Source: Yeosuana marina (GTDB lineage Bacteria; Bacteroidota; Bacteroidia; Flavobacteriales; Flavobacteriaceae). Taken from it: a stretch of DNA of 64,000 nt. Shown here in pieces: positions 26,606 to 34,837 of the stretch. The stretch is from assembly GCF_011762485.1 (NCBI RefSeq), contig NZ_JAAKGI010000007.1, positions 1 to 64,000 on the forward strand, read 5' to 3'. The number at the start of each line of letters is the position of its first letter. The first letter of the stretch is position 1. The notes under the pieces are model-generated. The model was given only the letters and a program-made list of their open reading frames with translations, had not been told where the DNA came from and made no database searches. The position numbers and the translations under genes were made by a program.

Positions 26606-28048
26606 ATGAAAACATTTACTATAACCATAAAAAAATCATTCATTGCAATAGCTGTTTTATTGTCACTACAGAATGTACTTGCTCAATCACCTCAAAAAAT
26701 GAGTTACCAAGCGGTAATTCGCAACGCGAGTAATACCCTAATTTCAAACACAAATGTAAGTATGCGCGTAAGCATTTTACAAGGCACATCTGCAGGAACA
26801 GAGGTTTTTAAAGAAACCTTTAACGCTACACCAACAAACATAAACGGATTGGTAACTATAGAAATAGGAACAGGCACCCCAGTTACAGGTACTTTTTCAG
26901 GTATTAATTGGGCAAATGGCCCTTATTTTATTAAAACAGAAACCGATCCAAATGGTGGTTCAACCTATACCATTACAGGCACAAGCCAATTAATGAGTGT
27001 GCCTTATGCATTGTATGCGGCATCAAGCGGCACATCTGGTGTAAGCGGCTGGAATTTAACGGGTAATGGGGGTACAAATATTAATTCTGATTTTATTGGT
27101 ACTACGGATGCTGTCGATGTTATTTTTAAAAGAAACAATGCGTTCTCAGGATTAATTGGAGACACCAATGCAGCTTTCGGAAATTTTGCCTTATCATCAA
27201 ATAATGGGGCTTATAATACAGCAATTGGAGCTCAAGCAATGTTTTCCAACACTACCGGGTTGGGCAATATAGCAAATGGGTATGCAGCACTTTATTCTAA
27301 TACTACAGGAAGTGAAAATGTAGCAAATGGGTTTTCAGCACTTTATTCTAATACAATAGGGATTGACAACACAGCCAATGGGTATTTAGCACTTTATTCA
27401 AATACAATAGGGAGTAATAATACAGCTAATGGAGTAAATGCACTAAGATATAATACTACAGGGGATGGTAATACAGCCACTGGAAGTGGTGCAATGGTAA
27501 TTAATTCTACAGGCGTTTATAATACCGCGAATGGAGTACAGGCACTCTATAGTAATAGTACAGGGTCTTATAATACTGCAGTAGGTCATATTGCTCTTAA
27601 TAATAATACAGGTAGTAATAATATAGGCATTGGTTATGATGCACGAGTACCAAGTGCTACAGGAAGTAACCAAGTACGTATTGGAAATACGGCAATTACC
27701 TATGCAGGGATACAAGTAGCCTGGACCATTACTTCAGATAAACGACTAAAAGATAATATTAAGGAAAGTGCATTAGGCTTAAATTTTATTAATGCATTAA
27801 ACCCCGTTTCGTATACAAGACGCAATGATGAAAATAAAAAAGTAGAATATGGTTTTATTGCTCAAGAAGTAGAAGAAGTACTTAAAAAAAATAATGTAAG
27901 CAATTCAGGCATCATTACAGTTGATGATCAAAAAATGTATAGCATGCGTTATAACGATATCATTGCTCCCTTGGTTAAAGCCATACAAGAACAACAAGTT
28001 TTGATAGATACATTAACAAAACGCATTGAAGTATTAGAAAAATTATAA
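26606..28048 (+). CDS. Tail-fibre-like surface protein with S74 intramolecular chaperone domain
   Basis: The 480-residue protein has a signal peptide (ending VLAQS) and a conserved N-terminal beta domain (about 25-140, QKMSYQAVIRNA to VPYALYA). A stalk of 17-residue repeats follows (about 205-345, N-x-A-N-G-x-x-A-L-x-S-N-T-x-G-x-x). The C-terminal Peptidase_S74 domain (SDKRLKDNIKE, then YGFIAQEVEEVL) ends in a coiled coil. S74 domains cleave themselves off after helping trimeric fibres fold, as in phage endosialidase. The catalytic Ser-Asp context (SDKRLKDN) is intact. This suggests a trimeric surface fibre. It follows a T9SS type A protein and belongs to the HTCS 1-linked set. Confidence 0.88.
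   Translation: MKTFTITIKKSFIAIAVLLSLQNVLAQSPQKMSYQAVIRNASNTLISNTNVSMRVSILQGTSAGTEVFKETFNATPTNINGLVTIEIGTGTPVTGTFSGINWANGPYFIKTETDPNGGSTYTITGTSQLMSVPYALYAASSGTSGVSGWNLTGNGGTNINSDFIGTTDAVDVIFKRNNAFSGLIGDTNAAFGNFALSSNNGAYNTAIGAQAMFSNTTGLGNIANGYAALYSNTTGSENVANGFSALYSNTIGIDNTANGYLALYSNTIGSNNTANGVNALRYNTTGDGNTATGSGAMVINSTGVYNTANGVQALYSNSTGSYNTAVGHIALNNNTGSNNIGIGYDARVPSATGSNQVRIGNTAITYAGIQVAWTITSDKRLKDNIKESALGLNFINALNPVSYTRRNDENKKVEYGFIAQEVEEVLKKNNVSNSGIITVDDQKMYSMRYNDIIAPLVKAIQEQQVLIDTLTKRIEVLEKL
27222..27660 (+). repeat. Coding repeats of 51 bp (17 residues) in the tail-fibre protein
   Basis: About eight units, each coding N-[TIV]-A-[NTV]-G-x-x-A-L-x-x-N-[TS]-[TI]-G-x-x. Several units keep near-identical DNA such as CACTTTATTCTAATAC, which suggests recent unit duplication. 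The regular spacing fits a YadA-head-like or triple beta-helix stalk. Confidence 0.8.
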
Positions 28049-28166
28049 ATCAAATTATTGAAACCACTATTTTTTAAAGTTGTGTGGCGCTTTTTATAAA
28101 CTCCTCATACCTCTAAAAAGATAAACATTTAATATCTAAAATAAATAAGCAATAAAATTCTATAAA
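28049..28166. other. Short spacer within the secreted-protein set
   Basis: The 118-bp AT-rich spacer follows the tail-fibre gene. No strong hairpin with a T-run and no clear TAnnTTTG box are visible, so it is uncertain whether the last two genes share the upstream transcript. Confidence 0.4.
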
Positions 28167-28991
28167 ATGAAAAAGAACACAAAAATAATTCTGGTACTGG
28201 CATTGTATTGTATCGGGCATTTTGCCATAGCTCAAAATGTAATTCCTGTAAAACTAGAAATAGAAAGGGAAATCCCAGAAGAAACTTTTCCAAATACAGG
28301 CCTTAAATTAGAATTTTGGATTGAAGACCAAAACAAATTTATGAGTCTTGATACTACCAAGACTAAAATGCTCCTATTTGAAGATGATTTAGGAACTAAT
28401 ATTTTAACCGCACATCAAAAAGCTATTTCTGATTATGAAAAACAACAGAAGGAATATGGTTATCTCAACTTTTATGTAAATAACAAAAACATAATTGATC
28501 TTGAAAATACACGTGATATAACTGGCGCTATTGGTTTTAAACTGCTGCTTTCTAGTTTAGTATTGCCAGCCGAAAACGCTAAAGAGTTACATATAAAAGC
28601 ACTCATTGCATACTTAACTGAAGATGCATCTGCCCCAGAACAAAGCATAATAATTAAAGATTTTACACCAGATAATGAAATTGCCAATTGGCAAGGCAAG
28701 TCTATTACTATGGTTAAAAATGGATCGAGTTCTTATAATGAAAATAATGAAAGAAATATTGGATATTCCTTGCAAAACTCAGACATAGGTGTTGCTGTAA
28801 AAGCAATAGATATGGTAGATAACTCTGGGAACATTATTAATAATTTGGGGTATATCTATATGGAAGAAGGTAAATTAAACTTCTATATACCCGAGAAACA
28901 AATTTCAAGTCCATTAAATTTAAAATTTACTTACACACCTTTAAAAAGTGTGTCATTGCCCATTGATAAAAGCATAAGTATTGGATTATAA
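28167..28991 (+). CDS. Secreted protein of unknown function
   Basis: The 274-residue protein has a signal peptide (ending FAIAQ) and a mostly beta mature part with two polar domains (about 25-160 and 165-274). I do not recognise a family. There is no sorting domain and no lipobox. The next gene starts 12 bp later and encodes the third member of the duplicated secreted family, so the two are probably translated from one transcript. Confidence 0.65.
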   Translation: MKKNTKIILVLALYCIGHFAIAQNVIPVKLEIEREIPEETFPNTGLKLEFWIEDQNKFMSLDTTKTKMLLFEDDLGTNILTAHQKAISDYEKQQKEYGYLNFYVNNKNIIDLENTRDITGAIGFKLLLSSLVLPAENAKELHIKALIAYLTEDASAPEQSIIIKDFTPDNEIANWQGKSITMVKNGSSSYNENNERNIGYSLQNSDIGVAVKAIDMVDNSGNIINNLGYIYMEEGKLNFYIPEKQISSPLNLKFTYTPLKSVSLPIDKSISIGL

Positions 28992-29003
28992 AAATTATAT
29001 ATC

Positions 29004-29945
29004 ATGAAAAAGGAACTTAAAATTATTTTCATACTTCTTTTAACGGTCTCTGGCATTGGCTTTTCTCAAACTCCAGAACAGCAAAAAATGATTGATAAAG
29101 CTTTGAAAATGCGAGATAGTATCATGCAATGCATAACTATTGAAGAGATGTTACAGCAAGCCAATGCTCAGGAAAAAAGAACTGAATCAGCTAAAAAAAC
29201 AAATAAAAGTGAAACAAACCCAATCCCAAAAGCTAGCAAAAGCGAAGACAAATATTGGAAAAATACGCTAGCCAGCGATTACGATAATAAATTAAAAAAT
29301 TGGAACTATGGAGAAGCTAATCTTGTTTTCAACTATCACTATGACTCAAGAAAAGATAAAGTAGAATATGTTCAAGTTGGTGTAATTAAAGCAGATGGTA
29401 CTATTAAATTGAATCCTACATACCAAGTGCCAATACTAAAACCTTTAAAGGAATTTAAGGATAATAACAATTTTTTTGATATTCATAATCCAGAGTCTTA
29501 TCAATATAGCAATGAAGATTCGGGCATAAAGCTTAACTCCTATTTATTAGTGTATCAAAATGACATAAAAATTGGAATCTTAACCATTGGAAATTCTGAA
29601 AAAGTAACCCTAAACCTATTAACACCAGGAGATTTATATTTTGGTGATGAAGGATATATGTTGTCATGGGTTTATGCTGAAGAAGCATGTGAAATTGAAG
29701 CTAATGAAAATTGGAAGGGCGATTTAAGCAATACCGGTACACCTTTAATAGTTGAAACTCATGTTACATATAACCTTAGTTTTAGTCCAGGATGGAATTT
29801 GGTAAAAACCGAAGTCATTGGCAAATATGCATTCCCAAATGCTCCCGAAGAAGACAGGTCGAGATATAAAAAGCACGTTCATACAATAGTATCCAATATT
29901 CCTGAGGATGCTACCTATTACTTTAGAAAGTCACCGCAATATTGA
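29004..29945 (+). CDS. Secreted protein, copy C of a duplicated family
   Basis: The 313-residue protein has a signal peptide (ending IGFSQ) and a charged helical segment of about 70 residues (TPEQQKMIDKALKMRD onward) not seen in the other copies. A beta domain follows with IGILTIGNSEKVTLNL, SWVYAEEA and YNLSFSPGWNLVKTE, similar to the secreted proteins at 23435 and 25390. It is the last gene of the plus-strand set; beyond it lies an att-like scar. Function unknown. Confidence 0.65.
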   Translation: MKKELKIIFILLLTVSGIGFSQTPEQQKMIDKALKMRDSIMQCITIEEMLQQANAQEKRTESAKKTNKSETNPIPKASKSEDKYWKNTLASDYDNKLKNWNYGEANLVFNYHYDSRKDKVEYVQVGVIKADGTIKLNPTYQVPILKPLKEFKDNNNFFDIHNPESYQYSNEDSGIKLNSYLLVYQNDIKIGILTIGNSEKVTLNLLTPGDLYFGDEGYMLSWVYAEEACEIEANENWKGDLSNTGTPLIVETHVTYNLSFSPGWNLVKTEVIGKYAFPNAPEEDRSRYKKHVHTIVSNIPEDATYYFRKSPQY

Positions 29946-30079
29946 AGGTATTACAAATTGTATATAGATAGGAAGTATTTTTAATAAATGTCTTTGGTGG
30001 TAAAAGAATATAGAACCTGCTAATTACTTAAAATATAAATTAATCAAAAATATTTGAAAACAAAAAATATTCAACTAAA

Positions 30080-30175
30080 AAGGTTGAAGATTTTACTTGT
30101 AACGGGAACTGGACTCGAACCATGATATTACATTTGGGGATAAATATTTAATTACCCATTTAGTTACACTCCCGT
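30080..30175 (-). pseudogene. tRNA-like remnant of 74 nt plus conserved 3' flank
   Basis: On the minus strand 30175-30102 begins ACGGGAG and ends TTCCCGT, giving a 7-bp acceptor stem (one G-T pair), and has the T-loop TTCGAGT followed by CCAGTTCCCG. The D-loop keeps GGG, but the D stem has 3 bp, the T stem has two mismatches and the anticodon arm (around ATCCCC) has no normal 5-bp stem with a 7-nt loop. It is unlikely to be a working tRNA. Its 3' flank carries the AAGGTTGAAG motif also seen at 30580 and 49601. Confidence 0.5.
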
Positions 30176-30327
30176 ATTTAAAATCCAAAAATCACTTATT
30201 TTATTAATAGAAGTTTATTAGGTTAGGGAGTGGGGAAATCTCTTAAATATTTTGACCACCCAAAGGTCTGAACCTAGTTACTAAAATTCATTATTTACAG
30301 TATAACCCAAGCTTTTAAAATAATAGA

Positions 30328-30440
30328 GTGAAACAATAGTGAAACATTTAACGAATTGAATTTATTAGATTCGGATACAGAAAGTAACTTTTCTTTATTT
30401 ATAAAGGTTAAAATATAAAAGGCACAAAAATGGTACAATT
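30328..30440. repeat. Att-like unit: shared 20-mer, core and arm-like motif
   Basis: GTGAAACAATAGTGAAACAT (30328-30347) is identical to 6570-6589. GATTCGGATACA (30368-30379) is identical to 6119-6130, and GGCACAAAAATGGTACAATT (30421-30440) matches the arm-like motifs of the other units at the same distance from the core. The core resembles the mnmE-end core only in CGnATACA-type positions, so it is a diverged copy. Confidence 0.5.
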
Positions 30441-30571
30441 ATTATGCAAATAAATTAAAGTAAATCAAGAATTCTTTACACTGTATTATTGATTAAAAAA
30501 TCAATAATAATATTCAAATATGACATTGTCATTAAAAAAATAGCAAAGATAAAAATCTCAAACCAAAAAAG

Positions 30572-30598
30572 GTTGAAGGTTCTATAAGTAGAACGAAC
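30572..30598. repeat. AAGGTTGAAG motif with inverted repeat
   Basis: AAAAAAGGTTGAAG is followed by GTTCTA, four bases, and TAGAAC (perfect 6-bp inverted repeat). At 49595-49625 the same motif is followed by TTCTAC-CT-GTAGAA, and at 30080-30102 by TTAC-TT-GTAA. The paired bases differ between copies but stay complementary, which suggests a conserved small hairpin. Confidence 0.5.
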
Positions 30599-30669
30599 AA
30601 AAAAAATGTAGAAATCATTACTGATTTCAGAATTAGAGAAATTTAGTGCTTTCTAAAACTTTAATGATA

Positions 30670-32307
30670 TTAATTATCTCCTTTAATAATTGTATAATTA
30701 TTAGGGTTTAATTTCAATTTACCAATTATAACTTTCTCTTTTTTATTTAAAATTATGTCGTGCGAGGACTTACTAAAATTAAAGTAACAAGTCATATACG
30801 CTCCATTAAATGTTCTTGAAAATGATATTAACCCATCTGAAAAGCTTAAATTGATATATTCCCCATATTGCAAAATTGGCTCCGAATTTCTCAAAACGAT
30901 TAGTTTCTTATAAGTATTCAGTAATGACTTTTTATCTTTTTCTAAACTTTCAACATTTAAAAATTTAGAGTTTTTATTAACCTTAATCCAAGAAGTTTTA
31001 TTTGAAAACCCAGCAAATTCAGTATCATCCCATTGCATCGGGCTTCTTGATTTATCCCTATTATGTTCATTTCCTATTTTAAGTGCTTCTTCTTTAGTTT
31101 TTCCATTTTTCAAAGCCATATTATAATGTGTACGCCCTTGAATATCCTTTATTTCGTCTAAAGAATCGGCTTCAATGTTTTCCATTCCAATTTCTTCACC
31201 ATAATATATAAAAGGAACTCCTTTTGCGGTAAGCATTAAAGCGGCCAGAGCCTCAGCCCTTTCTGGATTGTTTTTTGCTAAACGACTTACAATGCGAGGC
31301 ATATCATGACTTCCAAAAAACAAGGTTGGATAATTGCTCATATTGTTTTCCATGCTTTTCAACTCATCAAATATTCGTTGTGCTGAAAATTCTTTTATGC
31401 TCCCAAAATTAAAATTAAAGACCACATCTAATAATTCTGTTCCTTGGTATTGTTTTAGCACTTCAATTTTATCACTTCCTATTTCACCAACTATAAAACG
31501 ATTATCAAATTCATTAACGGTTTTTCTGATAGTTTTCATGGCTTCCTTAACACCTTTTTGATTAATATCATTTAGGTGTTCTTGAATTCCTTTTTCATCA
31601 ATTGGATTATCAAGAGTAATTCCATCAGTTGTCAAAAAATTGATGACATCTAGTCGAAATCCATCAACACCCAAATCTAGCCAAAACCTTAATACATCTT
31701 TAACTTCTTCAACCACCTCTGGATTTTGCCAATTAAGATCGGCCATTTTCACATCAAACTTATGGTAGTAGTATTGACTAGTTATACTATCAAACTCCCA
31801 AGCAGAGCCTCCAAAAAAAGATTCCCAATTGTTGGAATTGTCCTTCCATATATAATAACCCCTATAAGGATTGTCTTTAGATTTTTTTGTCTCTTGAAAC
31901 CATTTAGATTCTGTTGATGTATGATTTACAACTAGATCCATGATAATTTTTATGTTTCTTTGATGTGCCTCGTCTAAGAAAAATTTAAAATCTTCTAAAG
32001 TTCCATAAGTTGAGTCTACAAGGTAACAATCTGAAATGTCGTATCCATTATCTACTTTTGGTGATTTCAAAAAAGGTGTTAACCAAATCCCTTTGACTCC
32101 TAAGTTTTGAATATAATCTAATTTTGAAGTTAGCCCCTTAAAATCGCTATTACCGTCTCCATTACTATCTTTGTAACTGGGCATATAAATTTCATAGAAC
32201 ACCGTTTCTTTCCACCAAGTTCCTTCCTTATTCGCATCTTTTTCAGTTTTACAAGAAGCTAAGCAAAAAACAATCACAATTAATAATGTCTTTTTTAATA
32301 GTTTCAT
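30670..32307 (-). CDS. GH13 alpha-glucosidase/amylase-family lipoprotein
   Basis: The 545-residue protein has a lipobox (CLASCKTE). The GH13 barrel shows its conserved regions in order: DLVVNHTS, GFRLDVINF with nucleophile Asp220, VGEIGS with acid/base Glu275, and GSHDMPR with Asp335, then a C-terminal beta domain. GH13 enzymes act on alpha-glucosidic bonds; the sequence resembles oligo-1,6-glucosidase or alpha-glucosidase members more than endo-amylases. It is the last gene of the minus-strand operon of this polysaccharide locus, 50 bp after the 822-residue protein. The periplasmic or surface location follows from the lipobox. Confidence 0.9.
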   Translation of the reverse strand: MKLLKKTLLIVIVFCLASCKTEKDANKEGTWWKETVFYEIYMPSYKDSNGDGNSDFKGLTSKLDYIQNLGVKGIWLTPFLKSPKVDNGYDISDCYLVDSTYGTLEDFKFFLDEAHQRNIKIIMDLVVNHTSTESKWFQETKKSKDNPYRGYYIWKDNSNNWESFFGGSAWEFDSITSQYYYHKFDVKMADLNWQNPEVVEEVKDVLRFWLDLGVDGFRLDVINFLTTDGITLDNPIDEKGIQEHLNDINQKGVKEAMKTIRKTVNEFDNRFIVGEIGSDKIEVLKQYQGTELLDVVFNFNFGSIKEFSAQRIFDELKSMENNMSNYPTLFFGSHDMPRIVSRLAKNNPERAEALAALMLTAKGVPFIYYGEEIGMENIEADSLDEIKDIQGRTHYNMALKNGKTKEEALKIGNEHNRDKSRSPMQWDDTEFAGFSNKTSWIKVNKNSKFLNVESLEKDKKSLLNTYKKLIVLRNSEPILQYGEYINLSFSDGLISFSRTFNGAYMTCYFNFSKSSHDIILNKKEKVIIGKLKLNPNNYTIIKGDN

Positions 32308-32357
32308 TTTTAAAATTATTTTGAACTTGAATCAAGACTTTAATTAAAAAAGGATTT

Positions 32358-34826
32358 CTATTTTTTGAAGTCAGGATCCATCTCTGGACTTCGAAATCCT
32401 GCAACTTCATCGGCCATGAGTATAAACACATTCCAACACAGGCCTCTAGTTGATTCCCACCAAGTATCTGTTGTAATCCATTTTGTTGGAATAAATTCTT
32501 TGCTGTAGGGCCATTTCGGATTAAGATTAATTTCTGCCCATGCCCTATTCTCCATCAATGCTTTTGCTTTTTTCCATCCATGTCGAAGTCCAACTACATA
32601 ACCGCAATATTCTGGTCGCATCCAGCTCCCACCATTGTAATAAAAGCCATCTCTTGCGCCATCCTTATAGTTCACTTCTCCAAACTCTCTGAAAGGCTGA
32701 TAATCTGGAGTTAAATAAGAATACCCCTTTTCACTCTGATCCAATCGAACACAAACAGGAGCGGTTGTACCATATTCGGGGTGTGGCGAATTTGAAACTT
32801 TATTTAGTATTGGTATTTGCTCTAAATGATTGATGACCATTTCATCGGTTAGCATCGGTTTATTAAACAACCATAAAGAGAAAAATTCAGGTTCTAAATC
32901 GGTCATTGTAATCACATCTGGAAAATCCCTATCAAACAACAAATGTTTTCTTTGTACATCATAAAAATTAAGATAGGCAGCTTCGGCTTTTTCAATATAT
33001 GCATCAGATATCTCATACCCTAATTCCTTAATAGTTTTTAGTGCAATAGTAAACATACCTTGGTTTACTGCCAGTTTATCAGTTTTAGGTTCATATTTAT
33101 TTATATCAACTTGACTTAATGTAAAATGCGATTTACAGATACCATCTCGGTCATCATCAAATTCATTTAAAACATAATTTACGGCTTTGTCAATTTTGTC
33201 TTTTGGTAACGTAACACCATAACGTCTTTTATTCATCATAGCCCAGATTAAAAATTGTATAGTGGCCTCATTATCCTTACATTCTATAGTTCCCATATAA
33301 GGTGTTATAATAGTCGCAACGGCACCATTAGCATTTTGGGTTTTAGCCCATTGTTGCCATATTTTTAAATTTAATTCTTCATTATAACTAGAAACAATGG
33401 AAAAAAACGAATCCCTATTGTACATATCTGGAGCATAGTTCAGGTTAGGAACATTCAAAGGTGTAAAATCATTAATTGATGTTATCCATGTTAACATGTT
33501 GAAATTTGCATATAACATTTTTTCTATCAAAGCCCCTTTAAATCCTTTTCCTTCGGCAAGACGTGATTGAGAAGACACCACAAAATCGTGATGATTGGTC
33601 CAAGGTTCCACAAATATATAGCTTGTTTTGGTAGCCTTTTCACCCATATCCATTCTATTGTAAGGCTGGCTTAAAGGTTGGTTTTCTACAATTTTTAAAT
33701 CTTTAATTTGTATAGTAGCTTCTTTTCCTGACTGTGTTCCTAGAAACATAGATACACTATCATTTTCGATATATGGAACCAAAACACTCCCTTTAAAAAG
33801 CGTCCACTCATTTTCTTTTATGGGAAATTGATCAACATATTTGATGCCGTGCTCCAATTCAATGGTTTTTTGCCCATTTTTAATTCTGAAAAGCTTAAGA
33901 GCTATAGGTGAATTCCCTTTAGAAAGAAATGAGATAGTATAAGTCTTTTGGTCTTTAAAAGGTGCAATTATTTCAAACCCTGAACTATTTGAAGGTTCAC
34001 AGTCTAGTGTAATTAGCCCAGATTGTTTTTTAAATTCAACAGCGCCAACTTTTTTAAATTGGTCACTAATTTTTAATGATAATTCTTTTCCTGCATCGAG
34101 GTTGTGCATTTCTCCAAACTTTTGTTGGATATATTGTTGTCCTTTTGCTCTTTCTTCTAATGTAGCCACTGAAACTAATTCAGGGTCAGGTAATTTTCTC
34201 ATACCAACAAAACCGCCACCATGACCATTAAACCTGCGCCGCGTTGTTCTGGTATAATGATTTTTATAGCCAGCATCCATTAGAATTCCAACCAATTGAT
34301 TGTTTGGTGTAACAAAACCAGCGGATGGAAACATTTCATGAACAAAACCACCTGGAAAATTATCATACTCAAAAGTGACATATTTAGAAGGTGTTTCTGA
34401 AGGCTTAAAATTTTCTTCAATAGTATAATATAGCGACGGCATACCCGATTGAAATAAATCAATACTCTTTTTAACTACATTAGAGTTTACTACTTCATAG
34501 GTTACGATAATTGATAAATTCAAATCAAAATCCGATAAGTAAGTCTCTTTTGAGAGCTTTACAATGGTTTCATCTCCTGTCCATTCTGAACCTTTCCAAT
34601 TATTAATTTCGGTTGTTTCACTTAAATCTAAATTGGCGACTTTAAGTTTAAATTCTTCCGTGTTATGAATTAATAATTGGGTTCCATTATAAATATCTAA
34701 ATAAAAACCCTCTTCTGCAGTTCCAACTACTTTAAGATTGATGTTTTGACTCCATCCACTGATTCCAATGAAACAGAACAATTGAATCAAAAGTATTGTT
34801 CTAATTTTTTTATTTAATTCAGTCAT
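32358..34826 (-). CDS. Large secreted protein, probable (alpha/alpha)6-type carbohydrate enzyme
   Basis: The 822-residue protein has a signal peptide (ending GWSQN). The N-terminal half (about 25-390) is beta-rich with a jelly-roll-like section (KTYTISFLSKGNSPIAL, then QIKDLKIVENQ). The C-terminal half (about 400-822) has the helix pairs and Trp/Tyr/Gly-rich loops of an (alpha/alpha)6 barrel (IWQQWAKTQNANGAVAT, FYYNGGSWMRPEYCGYVVGLRHGWKKA). I do not recognise a CAZy family. The setting beside GH13, GH130 and SusC/SusD supports action on the same glycan. Eleven bp separate it from the gene upstream. Confidence 0.7.
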   Translation of the reverse strand: MTELNKKIRTILLIQLFCFIGISGWSQNINLKVVGTAEEGFYLDIYNGTQLLIHNTEEFKLKVANLDLSETTEINNWKGSEWTGDETIVKLSKETYLSDFDLNLSIIVTYEVVNSNVVKKSIDLFQSGMPSLYYTIEENFKPSETPSKYVTFEYDNFPGGFVHEMFPSAGFVTPNNQLVGILMDAGYKNHYTRTTRRRFNGHGGGFVGMRKLPDPELVSVATLEERAKGQQYIQQKFGEMHNLDAGKELSLKISDQFKKVGAVEFKKQSGLITLDCEPSNSSGFEIIAPFKDQKTYTISFLSKGNSPIALKLFRIKNGQKTIELEHGIKYVDQFPIKENEWTLFKGSVLVPYIENDSVSMFLGTQSGKEATIQIKDLKIVENQPLSQPYNRMDMGEKATKTSYIFVEPWTNHHDFVVSSQSRLAEGKGFKGALIEKMLYANFNMLTWITSINDFTPLNVPNLNYAPDMYNRDSFFSIVSSYNEELNLKIWQQWAKTQNANGAVATIITPYMGTIECKDNEATIQFLIWAMMNKRRYGVTLPKDKIDKAVNYVLNEFDDDRDGICKSHFTLSQVDINKYEPKTDKLAVNQGMFTIALKTIKELGYEISDAYIEKAEAAYLNFYDVQRKHLLFDRDFPDVITMTDLEPEFFSLWLFNKPMLTDEMVINHLEQIPILNKVSNSPHPEYGTTAPVCVRLDQSEKGYSYLTPDYQPFREFGEVNYKDGARDGFYYNGGSWMRPEYCGYVVGLRHGWKKAKALMENRAWAEINLNPKWPYSKEFIPTKWITTDTWWESTRGLCWNVFILMADEVAGFRSPEMDPDFKK

Positions 34827-34837
34827 TTTTTTAGGTA

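Larger units (their letters stand above)
29946..30669. other. Non-coding stretch of 0.7 kb with tRNA-like remnant and att-like repeats
   Basis: No gene is visible. It holds a 74-nt tRNA-like sequence (30102-30175), a 20-nt motif shared with 6570-6589, a GATTCGGATACA core with an arm-like motif, and two copies of AAGGTTGAAG each followed by a small inverted repeat. It separates the plus-strand secreted-protein block from the minus-strand polysaccharide locus and is the second of three related scars. Confidence 0.7.

Noticed and set aside
27222..27660. CRISPR-like or other DNA repeat array
   Set aside because: The 51-bp units are in frame, code for a 17-residue protein repeat and have no unique spacers.
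27443..27715. Antisense ORF rich in Cys, Ile and Thr
   Set aside because: It is the mirror of the tail-fibre repeats, with biased composition caused by them.
30102..30175. A working tRNA gene
   Set aside because: The acceptor stem and T-loop are good, but the T stem has two mismatches, the D stem is short and no normal anticodon stem-loop forms. It was listed as a remnant.
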